Assembly: GCA_034667525.1 (NCBI GenBank)
Contig: JAXDJO010000023.1
Coordinates: 3,334-67,333 of the forward strand
Direction: 5' to 3'
DNA from: DATAPE01 sp034667525
Lineage (GTDB): Bacteria; Actinomycetota; CADDZG01; WHSQ01
Length of the DNA stretch: 64,000 bases
This document shows positions 15,001-23,983 of this stretch, in pieces. The notes beneath the pieces are model-generated. The model saw nothing but the letters and a program-made list of their open reading frames with translations. It was not told where the DNA came from and ran no database searches. The translations under genes were made by a program, and so were the position numbers. Position 1 is the stretch's first letter. Each line of letters starts with the position of its first letter.

Positions 15001-17328
15001 GTGACGGAAACCAAGACGGTGCAACTTCCCGTCGTATCTCTCGCCGGTGGGGTGGTACTTCCCCACATGGTGGTAACGGTGGCTCTTGACGACCCCGAGA
15101 TGGAGGCGGCGATCGGGGCCGCCCGTAATGCTGAAGACCTGATCCTGCTCGTGCCCAGGTTGCCAGACCGGTCGGGTCGCATCGGAACGATCGCGAAGAT
15201 AGAAGAGGTAGGCGCGGCCCCCAACGGTAGCCAGGTCTCAGTTCTGCGGGGCCTCTATCGAGCGGTGGTTGGCAGCGGTGTGCCGGGATCCGCAGGAGCT
15301 CTGTGGGTTCAGGCGACCATTTCGGAAGATCCCGATTTCTCGAGCGAGCGGGTTACGGAGCTCGCGCAGATGTACCGGGCGCTGATCGACAACATCGTGG
15401 AAGCGCGTGGCGGCCCCAGTGGCGCTCCGTTCCTTCGCGGGATAACCGATCCTGGTCAGCTCGCGGATACATCAGGCTATTCGCCTTCGCTCACTTTCGA
15501 GCAGAAGGTCGAGGTTCTGGAGACCCTGGACGTTGAGGAGCGGTTGGACAAGCTGATCGTCTGGGCGAGAAACACCCTTGCAGAGATCTCTATCAAGGAC
15601 AAGATCCGCAACGAGGTCTCGGAGGGGATGGAGAAGACGCAGCGAGAGTTCTTTCTTCGCCAGCAGTTGGAAGCGATAAAGAAGGAGCTTGGCGAGAGCG
15701 ATGGTGACGTGGTCGCCGAATACAGGACGAAGGTCGAGAACCTTGGGATGCCCGAAGCGGTTAGGACTGAGGTGGACCGCGAGCTCGACCGTCTCGAGCG
15801 AATGAGTGAGCAGAGCCCTGAGTATGGCTGGATCCGCAACTACCTAGACTGGATGGTCGAGCTCCCCTGGAATGTGGCCTCCGACGACAACTATGACGTG
15901 ACGGAGGCGCGCCGCGTGCTGGATTCGGATCACACGGGTCTGGATGACGTGAAAGATCGGATCATCGAGTTCCTGGCGGTGCGAAAGTTGCGTGAGGATC
16001 GCGGCGTACTGACCCCTAGTGGGCGCGGCTCCGGTGCGATCATCACTCTCGTCGGGCCACCCGGGGTGGGAAAGACGTCCCTCGGTGAATCCGTCGCACG
16101 AGCGATGGGCCGCAAATTCGCCCGCATCTCGCTCGGCGGCATACATGACGAAGCGGAGATCCGGGGACATAGACGAACCTACGTTGGGGCCCTTCCCGGC
16201 CGGATCGCGCGAGCCCTGAAGGAAGCCGGGACCAGAAACCCGGTAATCATGCTCGACGAGATAGACAAAGTCGGGTCCGACTGGCGTGGTGACCCCTCTT
16301 CTGCACTTCTGGAGGTGCTGGATCCTGCACAGAACCATTCCTTCCGCGACCACTACCTGGAGGTGGATCTCGACCTTTCAGAGGTGCTGTTCATCCCGAC
16401 AGCTAATGTGATCGAGACGATCCCGGCCCCCTTGCTGGACCGCATGGAGTTGGTTCGACTCGACGGCTACACGGAAGAGGAAAAGGTAGGGATAGCTCGC
16501 GATCACCTCCTACCGCGTCAGCTCGAGCGGAATGGTTTGCTAGAAGGCGAGGTGCTCTTAACCGATCGAGCGCTGCGAGCAGTGATCGCTGAGCACACCC
16601 GGGAGGCAGGCGTTCGAAACCTCGAGCGGGAGATCGGCAAGGTTCTGCGAAAGGCTGCCACGCGGATCGCGGCGGAGGAAGCAACGCCGCCGGTGGAGAT
16701 TGATGACATCACGGATTACCTGGGCCGAGCCAGGTTCCAGTTCGAGGCGGCAGATCGGACTTCCGTTCCGGGAGTTGCCACAGGGCTGGCGGTTACCGGG
16801 CATGGTGGAGACGTCCTGTTCATCGAGGCCACCGTTATGCAGGGGGAACCGGGTCTGACCCTGACGGGCCAGCTGGGTGAAGTGATGAAAGAGTCGGCTC
16901 AGATCGCTCTTTCCTACGTTCGCTCGCATGCGGAGCAGCTTGGTCTCACCACCGATTTCGATCGCACCCGCATCCACCTTCACGTACCGGCGGGGGCGGT
17001 TCCCAAGGATGGTCCGTCGGCAGGCGTCACGATGACGACTGCACTGACCAGTCTCCTGACGGGCAGGCCGGTCCGGAGCAGCGTGGGAATGACGGGCGAA
17101 GTGACCTTGCAGGGTCACGTGCTGCCGATCGGAGGAGTCAAGCAGAAGGTACTGGCGGCGCACCGGGCGGGCCTTCGTGAGGTGATCTTGCCCTCGCGGA
17201 ACGAGGGGGATCTGGACGACCTACCCGAGAGCGTTCGCGAAGAGATGACCTTCCATATCGCTGGCGAGGTGAGCGAGGTGCTGCAGGTTGCGCTCGAGCA
17301 GAGTCTCGAGAGCGACCGGGCAGCGTGA
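15001..17328 (+). CDS. lon: ATP-dependent Lon protease
   Basis: A cytoplasmic AAA+ serine protease of 775 aa, the usual length. The N-terminal LAN domain starts LPVVSLAGGVVLPHMVVTV. A coiled region (QREFFLRQQLEAIKKELGE) leads to the ATPase with Walker A GPPGVGKT near residue 352. The C-terminal protease domain has catalytic Ser in KDGPSAGV (about 673) and Lys in GGVKQK (about 714). The GTG at 15001 is preceded by AAAGGA at suitable spacing. Lon is not universal among actinobacteria, so its presence beside Bpa and PAC2 is informative. A hairpin terminator follows at 17373. Confidence 0.97.
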   Translation: MTETKTVQLPVVSLAGGVVLPHMVVTVALDDPEMEAAIGAARNAEDLILLVPRLPDRSGRIGTIAKIEEVGAAPNGSQVSVLRGLYRAVVGSGVPGSAGALWVQATISEDPDFSSERVTELAQMYRALIDNIVEARGGPSGAPFLRGITDPGQLADTSGYSPSLTFEQKVEVLETLDVEERLDKLIVWARNTLAEISIKDKIRNEVSEGMEKTQREFFLRQQLEAIKKELGESDGDVVAEYRTKVENLGMPEAVRTEVDRELDRLERMSEQSPEYGWIRNYLDWMVELPWNVASDDNYDVTEARRVLDSDHTGLDDVKDRIIEFLAVRKLREDRGVLTPSGRGSGAIITLVGPPGVGKTSLGESVARAMGRKFARISLGGIHDEAEIRGHRRTYVGALPGRIARALKEAGTRNPVIMLDEIDKVGSDWRGDPSSALLEVLDPAQNHSFRDHYLEVDLDLSEVLFIPTANVIETIPAPLLDRMELVRLDGYTEEEKVGIARDHLLPRQLERNGLLEGEVLLTDRALRAVIAEHTREAGVRNLEREIGKVLRKAATRIAAEEATPPVEIDDITDYLGRARFQFEAADRTSVPGVATGLAVTGHGGDVLFIEATVMQGEPGLTLTGQLGEVMKESAQIALSYVRSHAEQLGLTTDFDRTRIHLHVPAGAVPKDGPSAGVTMTTALTSLLTGRPVRSSVGMTGEVTLQGHVLPIGGVKQKVLAAHRAGLREVILPSRNEGDLDDLPESVREEMTFHIAGEVSEVLQVALEQSLESDRAA

Positions 17329-17372
17329 TGACAGGCAACTGAGGACGCGGCCTGTAGGTGCTTAGAGAGGTG

Positions 17373-17401
17373 GCCCCAGGCTCCTGAGAGGGGCGTCTTT
17401 T
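17373..17401 (+). terminator. Intrinsic terminator after lon
   Basis: GCCCC (17373-17377) pairs with GGGGC (17390-17394), with an inner CAGG/CCTG helix, followed by GTCTTTT. It lies 45 bp beyond the lon stop and reads in the lon direction. Confidence 0.65.
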
Positions 17402-17449
17402 AAAAGGGGCACTTCCTATACTTCGGGGACGGCTGGGTGATCGGAGGCG

Positions 17450-18283
17450 ATGCCCATGCGACCCGGATACGCGGTGCGGGCAACGCGCAACATCTTGCGT
17501 CATCCCCAAGAAGGGATCGATCGGGTACGCGGGCGGATGGATAGGCGCCGGGACAAGAAGGAGCTCGACGCGCTCGGAATTCCTGCGAGCGACTTTTTTG
17601 GAACGGTCGCAGATTGGGCTCCTCGCCTCCATGCTGAGCTCGAACAGCCGTGGCCTTGTCAGACTGCCGCATCGTTCGGCGAGCTCTGGGACCGTATCGT
17701 TTCCGAACTCAGCAGCGCAGGTGTACGTGTGGGCAAACAATCCTATGGCGGGTGGAACGATTGCGACCGCGCCTTCGCCGAGGCCCTGTCCTGCATCGTG
17801 GCCCATGAAAGGCCGGCGACTGTGGTGGAGACCGGCGTCGGTCATGGCGTGACGAGCCGCGTGATCCTCGAGGGTATGGAGCGCCATGGGAGCGGTCATC
17901 TGTGGAGCATCGATCTTCCGGCCGCGGACCCTGCTCTCCATCGCCAGATCGGCATCGCCATTCCCGAGAACTTGCGCAATCGCTGGACGTACATCGAGGG
18001 AACAAGCCGGAAGCGCCTCCCGCAACTTCTCATGGAATTCCAGGCGCTTGATCTTTTCGTTCACGACAGCCTGCACACCCGGCGCAACCTGGGCTTCGAG
18101 CTCGAGTCGGCATGGGCGATCATGCGGCCCGGGGGAGTTGCTGTAGTCGACGATATCAACCACAGCCTTGGGTTCAAAAGGTTTGTTGACACGGATGACT
18201 CGACGGTGTGGTTGTCCGCAAGACACGTGAGCACCGCAGCCGGTCTTTGGGGCGTGGCGATCAAGCCACAGAGCTCACAATAA
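17450..18283 (+). CDS. Class I SAM-dependent methyltransferase (Methyltransf_24-like)
   Basis: A 277-aa soluble protein. The SAM-binding motif I reads VVETGVGHGVTSRVIL at about residues 125-140, followed by LWSIDLPA, whose acidic residue would contact the ribose. LFVHDSLHT (motif IV-like, near 204) and GGVAVVDDI complete a Rossmann methyltransferase of the type often annotated Methyltransf_24. The N-terminal 100 residues are basic and helical and match nothing I recognise. The substrate is unknown and there is no operon partner. It is followed by a tRNA-Pro on the opposite strand. Confidence 0.8.
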   Translation: MPMRPGYAVRATRNILRHPQEGIDRVRGRMDRRRDKKELDALGIPASDFFGTVADWAPRLHAELEQPWPCQTAASFGELWDRIVSELSSAGVRVGKQSYGGWNDCDRAFAEALSCIVAHERPATVVETGVGHGVTSRVILEGMERHGSGHLWSIDLPAADPALHRQIGIAIPENLRNRWTYIEGTSRKRLPQLLMEFQALDLFVHDSLHTRRNLGFELESAWAIMRPGGVAVVDDINHSLGFKRFVDTDDSTVWLSARHVSTAAGLWGVAIKPQSSQ

Positions 18284-18347
18284 TCGGGACCATCGGGCAC
18301 TGACTGATGATTACTGGAGTAAGAGCTCATTCGGGAGTCTCTCGTAG

Positions 18348-18421
18348 TCGGGAAGGGGGGATTTGAACCCCCGGCCTCTGCGTCCCGAACGCAGCGCGCT
18401 GCCAAACTGCGCCACTTCCCG
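18348..18421 (-). tRNA. tRNA-Pro (anticodon CGG)
   Basis: A 74-nt tRNA on the minus strand. The acceptor CGGGAAG pairs with CTTCCCG, followed by discriminator A. The anticodon stem CTGCG/CGCAG encloses TTCGGGA, so the anticodon is CGG (complement at 18385-18387). The T loop is TTCAAAT. Confidence 0.95.
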
Positions 18422-18538
18422 TTGCCGCATCCTACAAGGTGCCCATTTCAGACTTCGTGCGGTCCATTAACTGCATCCGAGTGACTTATCTCGCTCTACT
18501 CTGGGCATGTCGATCAGCCCCTTCGCCCGATCACCGAA

Positions 18539-19402
18539 CTAGACGAGGCGGGGGACCAACTCCAGCACGGTGGCCTCGGGTCGACAATCGAAACGGATGG
18601 GTGAGAACCTTCCGGTTCCCAGCCCCGGCGAAACGTGCAGCCAGCCGTTGCCGATCTTGTGGGCCCCTCCGGCCAACCCGGTCGGCAAAGAGCAGTTTGT
18701 CACCAGCGCACCGTACAGAGGCATGCGCACCTGTCCCGCGTGGGTGTGGCCTGCAACCACGAGATCGAACCCAGCGAGAAGCCATTCGGACACCACTTCA
18801 GGAGAATGAACCAGCCCGATGGCGAAGGTGTCGTCCTTGTCCCGGTGGATGACGCGCACATCATGTCGGCCGAGATACGGGTCGTCGACGCCCGCGAGCT
18901 TTAGTCTCCCCCACTCCGTGTCGACGACCGTGGACGCATTGGACAACGATTGCCACCCGTTTCCGCGTAGCCCGGCCTCGAGCGCCGGAGTTGCCGCTTT
19001 GGGGGCCGCAAGGGGTCCCTTCTTGCCGGTGAAGTACTTGGCGTACGACGTGAAACGTGACTGGTGATAATCGTGAGAGCCCAGGACGTAGAAGCACCCG
19101 AGACGCGCCTTCAATCTCGAGAAGCATTCGATCAACGGCCCGATCCCGGAATCGTCTTCGATCAGATCTCCCGTGGCAAGAACAAGGTCGATGTTTTCGA
19201 GCTCGCTTAGCCCCGTCACGAACCGGGCAAGTTTGTGATCGCGGCCCTTGAGGTGCAGATCCGAGATGTGCAATATCTTGAGCTCCGGCCCCCCCGGTCT
19301 TACCTGGAGCTTGTGATCCGTCAGCCGGTAGCGGTACGGCTCCACCAGGGAGTAAGCGGTCACAGCGGCCGCGACGAGCGCCGCGCGACCCAGGAATCTC
19401 AT
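18539..19402 (-). CDS. Membrane-anchored metallophosphoesterase
   Basis: A 287-aa calcineurin-like phosphoesterase. The metal-site blocks are complete: ISDLHL, GDLIEDD, GSHDYH, VHSPE and GHTHAGQ, the last typical of YkuE/YaeI-like enzymes acting at the membrane. An N-terminal hydrophobic helix (MRFLGRAALVAAAVTAYSLV) anchors the protein or exports its domain. The ATG at 19402 is chosen. The frame is open to 19483, but that extension would overlap the divergent kinase-like gene and precede the helix. Possible substrates are nucleotides or lipid-linked phosphates; none is indicated by neighbours. Confidence 0.88.
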   Translation of the reverse strand: MRFLGRAALVAAAVTAYSLVEPYRYRLTDHKLQVRPGGPELKILHISDLHLKGRDHKLARFVTGLSELENIDLVLATGDLIEDDSGIGPLIECFSRLKARLGCFYVLGSHDYHQSRFTSYAKYFTGKKGPLAAPKAATPALEAGLRGNGWQSLSNASTVVDTEWGRLKLAGVDDPYLGRHDVRVIHRDKDDTFAIGLVHSPEVVSEWLLAGFDLVVAGHTHAGQVRMPLYGALVTNCSLPTGLAGGAHKIGNGWLHVSPGLGTGRFSPIRFDCRPEATVLELVPRLV

Positions 19403-19424
19403 CGCTTTCGAGCATACTGGCGGG

Positions 19425-21032
19425 GTGAGGCTGTCCCTGCGTTGGAAGATCGCCGGGGGCTTCGGTGTGCTGCTTATCCTCATCGTGGCTCTCGGTTGGG
19501 TGACCTTGTCCTTGTTCGGATCTCTTCGAACAGTCCAACGTCGCGTGCTTGATCAAGCTGTGCCGGAATTGGTCGCCATCGATCAGATCGTGCGCTCTTA
19601 CACCGCGCAATCCGCAGCCGTTCGCGGTTACCTGATCGTGAGTCAGACTTCGCTCCTGGACCAGTACAGGAACGAGGTCCGCATCTCAAAGCGCTACGAA
19701 ACGCGAGCCCAAGAACTGTTCAAGGACGCCGGCCAAAACAGTCACTCTCTCAACGAGCTGGTATCGGCAGGTGCTGCGTTCCAGCAGCTCGTGGATCGCC
19801 GGGTGCTCCCACTGGCGGAGAAGGGAAGACACAAGGATGCTTTCCACGTTCTCGGCACGGTGGGTACTCCGCTCATCAACCAGATCGACCGCGACAGCTC
19901 GCAGCTTCGTAATTCCCAGAGCCGAACGGTGGCGCGAAGCGAACAGAATCTCAGCGCTCACTCGAGTAGGACTGTCCTCATCCTGCTGGGGGTAACGGGA
20001 GGAGCATTGCTTCTCGGCATCGTTTTGGCCGTTGTGCTGCCCCGACGGCTCGTGGTAGATCTGCAGCGTTTGGTTGATGCCGCTCGAGCGATCGGACGTG
20101 GTGATTTCGATCAGCAGATCAAGATCGAGTCTGGTGACGAAGTAGAGGAGCTCGCGGCACGGTTTGGAGAGATGCAGTCTGGGCTCAAGCGACTCCAGCA
20201 GCTTGCGATGCAAGATCGGGAGTTGGAGATCGCAGCCAATATCCAACGCAGCTTGCTGCAACGCTTGATCCCTGAGACGCCGGGCTTCGTTCTGCTGCCG
20301 GTGCATCGACAGGCCAATCTGGTCGGCGGGGATTGGTATGACATCGACTACGAAGGCAGAACCCTCACGCTCGCGGTGGGTGATGCGTCGGGAAAGGGGA
20401 TCGGGGCAGCCTTGATGGCTACCGTTCTGTTGTCGGTGCTACGAGCCGAACGCCGTTTGGCAGCGGGAGCCGAGCGAGTGATCCAACGAACCAATGAAGC
20501 CCTGCGCGAAGCGACGGACATCGACGCTTTTACGACCCTCATCTATGCGACGGTCGAAGCTCAAACCGGGGAGGTCAGATGGCTCAACATGGGTCATCCC
20601 TCTCCGTTCATCGTGAGGACCTCGAGGAGCGACTCGGAGACACCGCCGCGGGGCTATTACATAGAGGGACCGCGGAACAAAGCGCTCGGCTGGTTCCAGG
20701 ATCCCGGATTGTCCGAAACGATCATCCGGATCGCCCCCGGGGATCGGATGGTCTTCTTCACGGACGGGTTCATAGAGGCGAAGTCTGCCGAGGGAGATGT
20801 CTTCGGCGAACGCCGGCTGGCGGAGGCGATAACGAAGGCAGGAACCCTCCCCCTAGGGGCTGTGGGCGACGCTGTGGTCGGGGAGGTGGAGACGTTCGCT
20901 GCCGGTAAGCTCGATGACGACCTCACCATGCTGGTCGTGGAGTTCCAGGGGGTTCCGGTGGCCGTGAAGGCGCGAGCTGCTGAAGTTGGCAACATCGAGA
21001 CTGGGGAGCCGCTGTGGCACAGCAGAAGGTAG
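19425..21032 (+). CDS. Membrane PP2C-type phosphatase, RsbU/SpoIIE-like, with HAMP domain
   Basis: A 535-aa sensor phosphatase for a partner-switching pathway. One helix (about 9-31) precedes an extracytoplasmic helical domain (about 35-185, CHASE3-like by layout). A second helix follows (187-210), then a HAMP linker (RRLVVDLQRLVDAARAIGRGDFDQQI) and a C-terminal SpoIIE domain (about 280-515). The metal-binding motifs GGDWYDI, VGDASGKGIGAALMA and DDDLTMLV are intact. It overlaps the STAS gene downstream by 19 bp, so the predicted substrate, a phosphorylated STAS protein, is coded next to it. The GTG at 19425 is assigned because the membrane helix follows at once. Confidence 0.92.
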   Translation: MRLSLRWKIAGGFGVLLILIVALGWVTLSLFGSLRTVQRRVLDQAVPELVAIDQIVRSYTAQSAAVRGYLIVSQTSLLDQYRNEVRISKRYETRAQELFKDAGQNSHSLNELVSAGAAFQQLVDRRVLPLAEKGRHKDAFHVLGTVGTPLINQIDRDSSQLRNSQSRTVARSEQNLSAHSSRTVLILLGVTGGALLLGIVLAVVLPRRLVVDLQRLVDAARAIGRGDFDQQIKIESGDEVEELAARFGEMQSGLKRLQQLAMQDRELEIAANIQRSLLQRLIPETPGFVLLPVHRQANLVGGDWYDIDYEGRTLTLAVGDASGKGIGAALMATVLLSVLRAERRLAAGAERVIQRTNEALREATDIDAFTTLIYATVEAQTGEVRWLNMGHPSPFIVRTSRSDSETPPRGYYIEGPRNKALGWFQDPGLSETIIRIAPGDRMVFFTDGFIEAKSAEGDVFGERRLAEAITKAGTLPLGAVGDAVVGEVETFAAGKLDDDLTMLVVEFQGVPVAVKARAAEVGNIETGEPLWHSRR

Positions 21033-21367
21033 ATATAGCGATCACCGACGAGGGCGATTACAAGCTGTTGCGACCGAGCGGCGATCTTGATGTGTATACG
21101 GTGGGTTCACTTCGTGACGCGATCGGTCAGATCGTGACTCTCGACAAGCCGAAAGTAGTGGTCGACCTGGACGCGGTGCCCTTCATGGACTCCAGCGGAC
21201 TCGGTGCGCTTATGGGCGGTGTCAGGAGACTCCGAGAGGCCGGCGGCGATCTTGCCATCGCCTGCACTCGTGAGCAACATCTGAAGTTGTTCTCGATAAC
21301 GGGATTTGGAGAAGGCGTGTCGATCGCACCGACAGTCGAGGAAGCGGCCCAGGGCTTCAAGAGCTGA
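21014..21367 (+). CDS. STAS-domain anti-sigma factor antagonist (RsbV/SpoIIAA-like)
   Basis: A 117-aa single-domain STAS protein. The phosphorylation site region VPFMDSSGLGALMG (Ser 60/61) and the PSGDLDVYTV strand are canonical. Unphosphorylated, such proteins bind an RsbW-type kinase and free a sigma factor. Translation starts at a GTG inside the end of the phosphatase gene, so the two are coupled. No RsbW kinase or sigma factor is adjacent, which means the partner lies elsewhere or the pair controls another process. Confidence 0.93.
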   Translation: MAQQKVDIAITDEGDYKLLRPSGDLDVYTVGSLRDAIGQIVTLDKPKVVVDLDAVPFMDSSGLGALMGGVRRLREAGGDLAIACTREQHLKLFSITGFGEGVSIAPTVEEAAQGFKS

Positions 21368-21496
21368 CACTCGATCAGCTGATCGGAGTGAGGCACTTCT
21401 CGGGCGAGCCTCGCGTCGCTCGAAGGTGGCCCCCGGCAGTGACGTCCCTCCGCCATCCATACGGGCCGCGCTCAAGGGGCGCGAGGAGTTAGCGGG

Positions 21497-22366
21497 CTAA
21501 CTCGGTAGCGTGAGCTCCAGGATGTCGCATTCGTCGCGCCAGCGGCGAGCTGTGTCCTCGGGAACACCCGGGATGTTGAGTCGCTTCTCTGCGATCTTCT
21601 CGGCGATGCGGTCCCACTCGGCTCCCGCTTCGATCAGCCGCACGCTCGCAGGCAGCTCTGCGACCCTTGCATTCCTGCCCTTCCACCGCACGATGACCTC
21701 GCACTCGCGAAGGGAGCGGGCGTTCGGTATTACCTGTTGCCTCTCGCCCGAGAGGACGTAGATCTTGCCTTGATCCGCAACAAACCAGACGGGCAACTGC
21801 TTTGTCTGGCCCCCGTCTCGCCACCGCAACCAGATGATGGTGGATTTCTTCAATGAGTCCTGGACCGCAGCCCCCATGGATGCCTCTGCCACTGCGGAAA
21901 ACTCCGGGCCCCATGTAAGACCGTCCGAGATCTCGTAGGTGACCGACGCCCAGCTGTGATCGGTCGGGATCAATACGTTCCACTCGGCAAAATTGAAGAA
22001 GTATTTGATTGCTTCTTCCGGTGTTGCGTAGTCGCCGTATTGGGCAAGCTCGATCTCTCCATCGGCTCGTTCGCGGAAGCAGAACACCCAGTTTCGGTGA
22101 GTGGGCGATAGGTAAGCTTCCGCCCAATGCACTCGAGGCTCGGCCACTTCGAGGTGCATGCCGATGCAGTCGTCCGGGATGTTGGCTTCGAAGCCGGTCC
22201 AGTACACCTGAACGATGCGCTTGACGTTGTTCTCCAGACTTATCCGCAAGGGTGCGGGGGCCCCCTCGGCGCGGCCCCGCTTCAGCTCCAACCGGCTGAT
22301 GTTGCGGGCAATCTCATCGAGGATCGGGGCGAACCTCGACGTGTTGGTCTGCTCCGCTAGAGCCAA
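21497..22366 (-). CDS. Uncharacterised protein, last gene of the ArsA-SdhC run
   Basis: A 289-aa soluble protein that I do not recognise with certainty. The first half has aromatic-rich strands (WTGFEANIPDDCIGMHLEV, NWVFCFRERADGEIELAQYG) and the helix EEAIKYFFNFAEW. The second half (about 160-265) has WLRWRDGGQTKQLPVWFVADQGKIYVLSGERQQ, which resembles the split-barrel fold of pyridoxamine-phosphate-oxidase-like or F420-dependent proteins. That likeness is only by pattern. It starts 4 bp after the sdhC stop on the same strand, so it is probably the fourth gene of that operon. Confidence 0.7.
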   Translation of the reverse strand: MALAEQTNTSRFAPILDEIARNISRLELKRGRAEGAPAPLRISLENNVKRIVQVYWTGFEANIPDDCIGMHLEVAEPRVHWAEAYLSPTHRNWVFCFRERADGEIELAQYGDYATPEEAIKYFFNFAEWNVLIPTDHSWASVTYEISDGLTWGPEFSAVAEASMGAAVQDSLKKSTIIWLRWRDGGQTKQLPVWFVADQGKIYVLSGERQQVIPNARSLRECEVIVRWKGRNARVAELPASVRLIEAGAEWDRIAEKIAEKRLNIPGVPEDTARRWRDECDILELTLPS

Positions 22367-22370
22367 GACG

Positions 22371-22856
22371 TCACCGAGCCAGTGGCGACAGCTGGTAGGC
22401 CCGATGCAGCATGATCACCGCTGCCGGAAGAAAGCCGGCGACGAACAAAGCGAACTCGATATACGCGAAGGTCTTCTGACGCAGGGCGAGACTCGGCCAG
22501 AAATCAAAGAGGATGATCCGCAGCCCGTTCAACGCGTGATAGAGCACCGCGCCGATCAACAGAACCTCGAAGGGGTTGAACCACCACTGCTTGTAGAGGG
22601 TCACCGTTTCGTTATAGAAGTGGCCGCCGAGCCCCACGCCGAAGGTGTCCACGATGTGGCCGAAGAGGAAGGCGATCACCCCAACTCCGGTGATCCTGTG
22701 GGCGGCCCAAGACCACTGCCCGATGCCCCCCTTGTAGGCCGGACCCTTCTCCCGGCGCCTGAGCCGGAACAGGTCCACCAGCAGGAACAAGGCGAACAAC
22801 CCGCTGCCGATGGTAAGGACGGCGACCAAGACCTCGATCAATTTAGGACCGATCAT
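22371..22856 (-). CDS. sdhC: Succinate dehydrogenase cytochrome b subunit (SdhC-like)
   Basis: A 161-aa haem-binding membrane anchor. An N-terminal helix (about 8-28) precedes the signature WSWAAHRITGVGVIAFLFGH, with a candidate haem ligand His in the helix. The later YHALNGLRIILFDF block is the conserved C-terminal SdhC motif, and at least four helices are visible. Normally sdhC is followed by sdhD, sdhA and sdhB, but none is here. Instead the gene overlaps the upstream ArsA-like ATPase gene by 4 bp and is followed by an unknown gene. It could be a separated anchor subunit of complex II or a haem protein of another function. Confidence 0.85.
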   Translation of the reverse strand: MIGPKLIEVLVAVLTIGSGLFALFLLVDLFRLRRREKGPAYKGGIGQWSWAAHRITGVGVIAFLFGHIVDTFGVGLGGHFYNETVTLYKQWWFNPFEVLLIGAVLYHALNGLRIILFDFWPSLALRQKTFAYIEFALFVAGFLPAAVIMLHRAYQLSPLAR

Positions 22857-23983
22857 GATGCAGAGAATAGTTGAGCAGCGATGGCCGAGAGGCCCTGTAG
22901 ATCCACGGCCTCTTTGTCGAGATAGGGGACCCGAGCCCAGCGGTGCCGAGGGATCCGGGACGCCAACTCGCCCAGATTCTGTTCTTCCGACCGCACGATC
23001 TTGCTGAAGCTCTGTTCGTTCTGGATCAACTTGGCGAGCAACCTGGAAACGTCGTTCCCTGCTTCCAGCTTTGCTATCTGCCGGGGCCGAGTTTCGATGC
23101 CATCGCCGTACTGAGGGTGAACGCGATTTACCACTAGGGCTCCGAAGGGCAGTCCGGATTCATCCAGCCTGGTGGCGAAGTAACAGGCCTCTGCGACAGA
23201 TTCGGTGGCAGGCGACGTGACCACGATGAACGATGTGACGCTCGAATGCAGCAATGAGGTTACGTCATGAGCTCGCTGCTTGAAGCCGTCGTACATCCCC
23301 TCGAGGTTTCCGAAGAATTCCGCAGTGTCTTGCAGAACCTCGGCCCCTACGATCCGTTGGACTACCTTGAGGAACGTCGTCGCTGCCACATTGGCGATGC
23401 GGAACAATCCTCCGCCCGCCTTCATGTAGGGAAGTAGGAACCAGCGGAGAATCTTGCTGTCGAGAAAGTCGGTCATGCGCCGGGGAGCGTCGAGGAAATC
23501 CAAGGCATTCCGTGTTGGAGGAGTGTCGATGACGATGAGGTCGTAGTCATTCTCGGAATGCAACTCATAGAGTTTCTCCATGGCCATGTACTCGTGCGTG
23601 CCTGACAACGTTCCAGAGATGTTTCGGTAGAAGCGGTTGTCCAGGATCTGTTGTGCCTGTTGCGGAGTGGGTGCATAGGTGATCACGACGTGGTCGAAGG
23701 TCGACTTTGTGTCGAGCATCATTGCGTGTAGCTCACCGCGTGGGCTGAGGTTCGCGGATGCGAATCTCTCCGCGCCGACCCTCTCGGGATCGTTGCTCAA
23801 CTCTTTCAGGCCCAACGCTGATGCCAGTCGCTTGGCCGGATCGATCGTCACGACCGCGGCCTTCTTTCCTATAAGAGCGGCCCGCAGGGCGATGGCAGCC
23901 GCGGTGGTGGTCTTGCCAACGCCTCCCGAGCCGGCGCAAACGATCACCTCTTTGCGTTCAACGAGATCGTCGATGGCGGTCAC
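22853..23983 (-). CDS. ArsA/GET3-family ATPase (second of a pair)
   Basis: A 376-aa P-loop ATPase with the deviant Walker A GSGGVGKTTTAAAI at residues 18-31. VVTIDPAKRLASALG (switch I-like), VIDTPPTRNALDFL (switch II), and later VTSPATESVAEACYF and VVNRVHP follow. The family includes arsenite and tail-anchored-protein ATPases, but actinobacterial members come as unequal pairs like Rv3679-Rv3680 of M. tuberculosis, and this gene overlaps its partner by 4 bp. The canonical arsenite-binding cysteines are not evident. Function is therefore likely something other than arsenic efflux. Confidence 0.88.
   Translation of the reverse strand: MTAIDDLVERKEVIVCAGSGGVGKTTTAAAIALRAALIGKKAAVVTIDPAKRLASALGLKELSNDPERVGAERFASANLSPRGELHAMMLDTKSTFDHVVITYAPTPQQAQQILDNRFYRNISGTLSGTHEYMAMEKLYELHSENDYDLIVIDTPPTRNALDFLDAPRRMTDFLDSKILRWFLLPYMKAGGGLFRIANVAATTFLKVVQRIVGAEVLQDTAEFFGNLEGMYDGFKQRAHDVTSLLHSSVTSFIVVTSPATESVAEACYFATRLDESGLPFGALVVNRVHPQYGDGIETRPRQIAKLEAGNDVSRLLAKLIQNEQSFSKIVRSEEQNLGELASRIPRHRWARVPYLDKEAVDLQGLSAIAAQLFSAS

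Noticed and set aside
17138..18226. Long minus-strand ORF (362 aa) spanning the end of lon and the methyltransferase gene
   Set aside because: It crosses two well-supported plus-strand genes and the lon terminator and shows no domain.
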